64,000 nt of DNA. It comes from Sphingopyxis sp. TUF1 (lineage in GTDB: Bacteria; Pseudomonadota; Alphaproteobacteria; Sphingomonadales; Sphingomonadaceae). The notes under the pieces are model-generated. The model did not search any database and was not told the origin of the DNA. It saw nothing but the letters and a program-made list of their open reading frames with translations. Location: positions 2,860,001 through 2,924,000 of the forward strand of contig NZ_CP144683.1 of assembly GCF_036687315.1 (NCBI RefSeq), written 5' to 3'. Positions 62,804-64,000 of the stretch are shown piece by piece (the stretch's first letter is position 1; every line of letters begins with the position of its first letter). The translations under genes and the position numbers were made by a program.

Positions 62804-63421
62804 ATGATGATGAAACACAATATTCTGATCGTGGATGACCACCGCATTACGCAGAGCGGTCTCCAGTTCCTCTTCGCGTCGCTCGATCGCTACGCCGTAG
62901 TCGGCGCGCTCGACCGCGGAGCGATGGTAAATGCCTTTGTTCAGTCCCAAGCCGTCGATCTTGTCATCCTTGACCTCAACCTGCCCGACGTTCGCGGGAT
63001 TAACGTCCTCGCCGAAATTGTCGGATCGCGCGACATGACGGTGATCATCCTGACGGGCGAGACGCATCTCGGCGAGATCCATTCGGCACTTAAGCTGGGC
63101 GCGCGGGCAGTGGTCAGTAAGTCCGACCCGCTCGATCACATTGTCGCGGCGTGCGATGCGGCGCTGGCCGGAGAGGTATATATTTCACCGCACATCGGCG
63201 AGGCGCTCGGCAAGTTTCAGCAGCCGCCTGTCGCGCTCTCGTCCCGGCAGATGGCGATCCTCCATTATCTTGCGCAGGGGGAGACGAACAAGGAGATAGC
63301 CTACCGCCTCGCGATTGCGCCGCCGACCGTCTCCTTTCACATTGCGGAGCTGCGACGCAAACTCGACGCGCCGCATAACCGTAAAATCGTCGAACGGGCG
63401 AACGAACTAAACCTGCTTTAA
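62804..63421 (+). CDS. Response regulator, NarL/LuxR type
   Basis: 205 residues. The receiver domain has IVDDH at 9-13, phosphoacceptor Asp57 in VILDLNLPD, Thr in ILTGE and Lys in VVSKSDP. The C-terminus has a LuxR HTH (LSSRQMAILHYLAQGETNKEIAYRL...TVSFHIAELRRKL). Three ATG codons in a row (62804, 62807, 62810) make the exact start uncertain. It is convergent with a histidine kinase gene, overlapping by 15 bases, which is the probable partner. Confidence 0.9.
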   Translation: MMMKHNILIVDDHRITQSGLQFLFASLDRYAVVGALDRGAMVNAFVQSQAVDLVILDLNLPDVRGINVLAEIVGSRDMTVIILTGETHLGEIHSALKLGARAVVSKSDPLDHIVAACDAALAGEVYISPHIGEALGKFQQPPVALSSRQMAILHYLAQGETNKEIAYRLAIAPPTVSFHIAELRRKLDAPHNRKIVERANELNLL

Positions 63422-64000
63422 CGGCTCCGCCAGAAGAGGATGTCCGATTAATTCGCGGCACGCCGGTTTGATCAGGACCATCGCGACCAGATCGCTGAGG
63501 CGACCGCGCGTGACGGTCGTGTCGTCATAGGTCAGCGCAATGCTTCGTTCCTTGACGCTTCCCGATGCAGCCATTTTTTGCTCGAAGTCGCCTCGTTGAT
63601 CGAAATCGAAAAGCGTCCACCCGCGCAGCCGCGCTTGCAACTCATCGATGGCGATCGGCGAAGTCGTGGCATAGGCAGAGGGCAGGGTGATACGAATTTC
63701 CGTGCCTTCAGCCGTTGAGGCGATGATTTTGATCTTCCCTCGCAGCCTTTCGATTATCCGCTTCGCGGAGCGATAGCCCGACCCGGTACCGGGCGCCGCC
63801 TCGTTGGCGCGAATTCGCGTGACGGCACCACCGTTCAAAGCCGCCGCGACTTCTGCAGGCATTCCGCCGCCGCTGTCGCTGATCGTGATCACGGCCTGCC
63901 CGTTTTCCAGGGCGAGTTCGATACAGGCTCCGCCCTCCTGGGTATATTGGTAGCTATTGCTGAGCAGATTGGCGAGTGCGCGCATCAGTAGCGGCCGGTC
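63407..64000 (-). CDS. Sensor histidine kinase, 3' part
   Basis: The gene runs past the window end; about 197 C-terminal residues are seen. The N-box (LANLLSNSYQYT), G1 (ISDSGGGMP) and a G2-like GTGSGYRSAKRIIERLRG are present. After the ATPase domain comes a tail of about 90 residues (GWTLFDFDQRGDFEQK...IALTYDDTTVTRGRLSDL...LIKPACREL) that resembles a worn receiver domain with no obvious phosphoacceptor Asp. It is convergent with the LuxR-type regulator. Confidence 0.85.
   Translation of the reverse strand, partial: DRPLLMRALANLLSNSYQYTQEGGACIELALENGQAVITISDSGGGMPAEVAAALNGGAVTRIRANEAAPGTGSGYRSAKRIIERLRGKIKIIASTAEGTEIRITLPSAYATTSPIAIDELQARLRGWTLFDFDQRGDFEQKMAASGSVKERSIALTYDDTTVTRGRLSDLVAMVLIKPACRELIGHPLLAEPLKQV

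Overview
The window is high-GC chromosomal DNA that most resembles an alphaproteobacterium of the Sphingomonadales, probably Sphingopyxis-like (inferred from gene content, not a database search). Supporting signs are a RegB/RegA-type redox pair, the order TIGR02300 gene / aroA / cmk / rpsA / ihfB, the block rsmI-yraN-gshB, an alphaproteobacterial leuA with a Leu-codon leader, and a dense load of intergenic palindromic repeats. Almost all of it is core genome, with two accessory patches.

Layout. 1-1.2 kb: 3' end of a RegB-like kinase and its regulator. 1.4-6.8 kb (minus): an SDR, an S9 peptidase, a DUF4112 protein and a family-5 solute-binding lipoprotein. 7.0-8.9 kb: tRNA-Leu and an ABC-2 exporter pair. 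9.0-13.9 kb: ihfB, rpsA, cmk, aroA (minus) and a divergent TIGR02300 gene. 14.0-17.9 kb: tRNA-Ala, an Rrf2 regulator with four cysteines, two overlapping genes for exported proteins, an HD-domain protein and an enoyl-CoA hydratase. 18.2-26.8 kb: rpoB and rpoC without rplJ/rplL upstream. 26.8-30.1 kb: a hydrolase / SDR / membrane-protein operon divergent from a GlxA-type AraC regulator. 30.3-32.1 kb: a DGPF protein and an ECF42-type sigma factor. 32.0-34.9 kb: small proteins, a cold-shock gene with a long leader, a soluble PAS plus mini-chemoreceptor protein and an unknown HTH-like protein.

35.0-37.06 kb is a lower-GC patch holding three translationally coupled genes of unknown function; this is the best candidate for an undescribed system. 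It is followed by leuA with a recognisable leader peptide (37.1-38.9 kb), then rhodanese, YceI, DedA, gshB, yraN, rsmI and a divergent LpoA-like gene, infC (apparently starting at ATA), an NRDE protein, an S10 peptidase and a three-gene toxin-antitoxin operon with its own operator (49.3-50.3 kb). uvrB, a DUF3617 lipoprotein and a TPR membrane protein precede the fatty-acid pair acpP-fabF, mltG, a hydrolase and a 2H phosphoesterase (50.6-60.5 kb).

The right end is a likely integrative element: tRNA-Met is directly followed by a DUF4102-type tyrosine integrase with short direct repeats between them, a decayed gene, a LuxR-type response regulator and the 3' part of a convergent histidine kinase that runs off the window.

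At least seven families of palindromic repeats (about 80-140 bp) sit only in spacers. Three promoters, for rpoB, cspA and infC, share a -10 of the form (T/C)ATATG with a 17-base spacer. No CRISPR array, rRNA operon or intact insertion sequence was seen.
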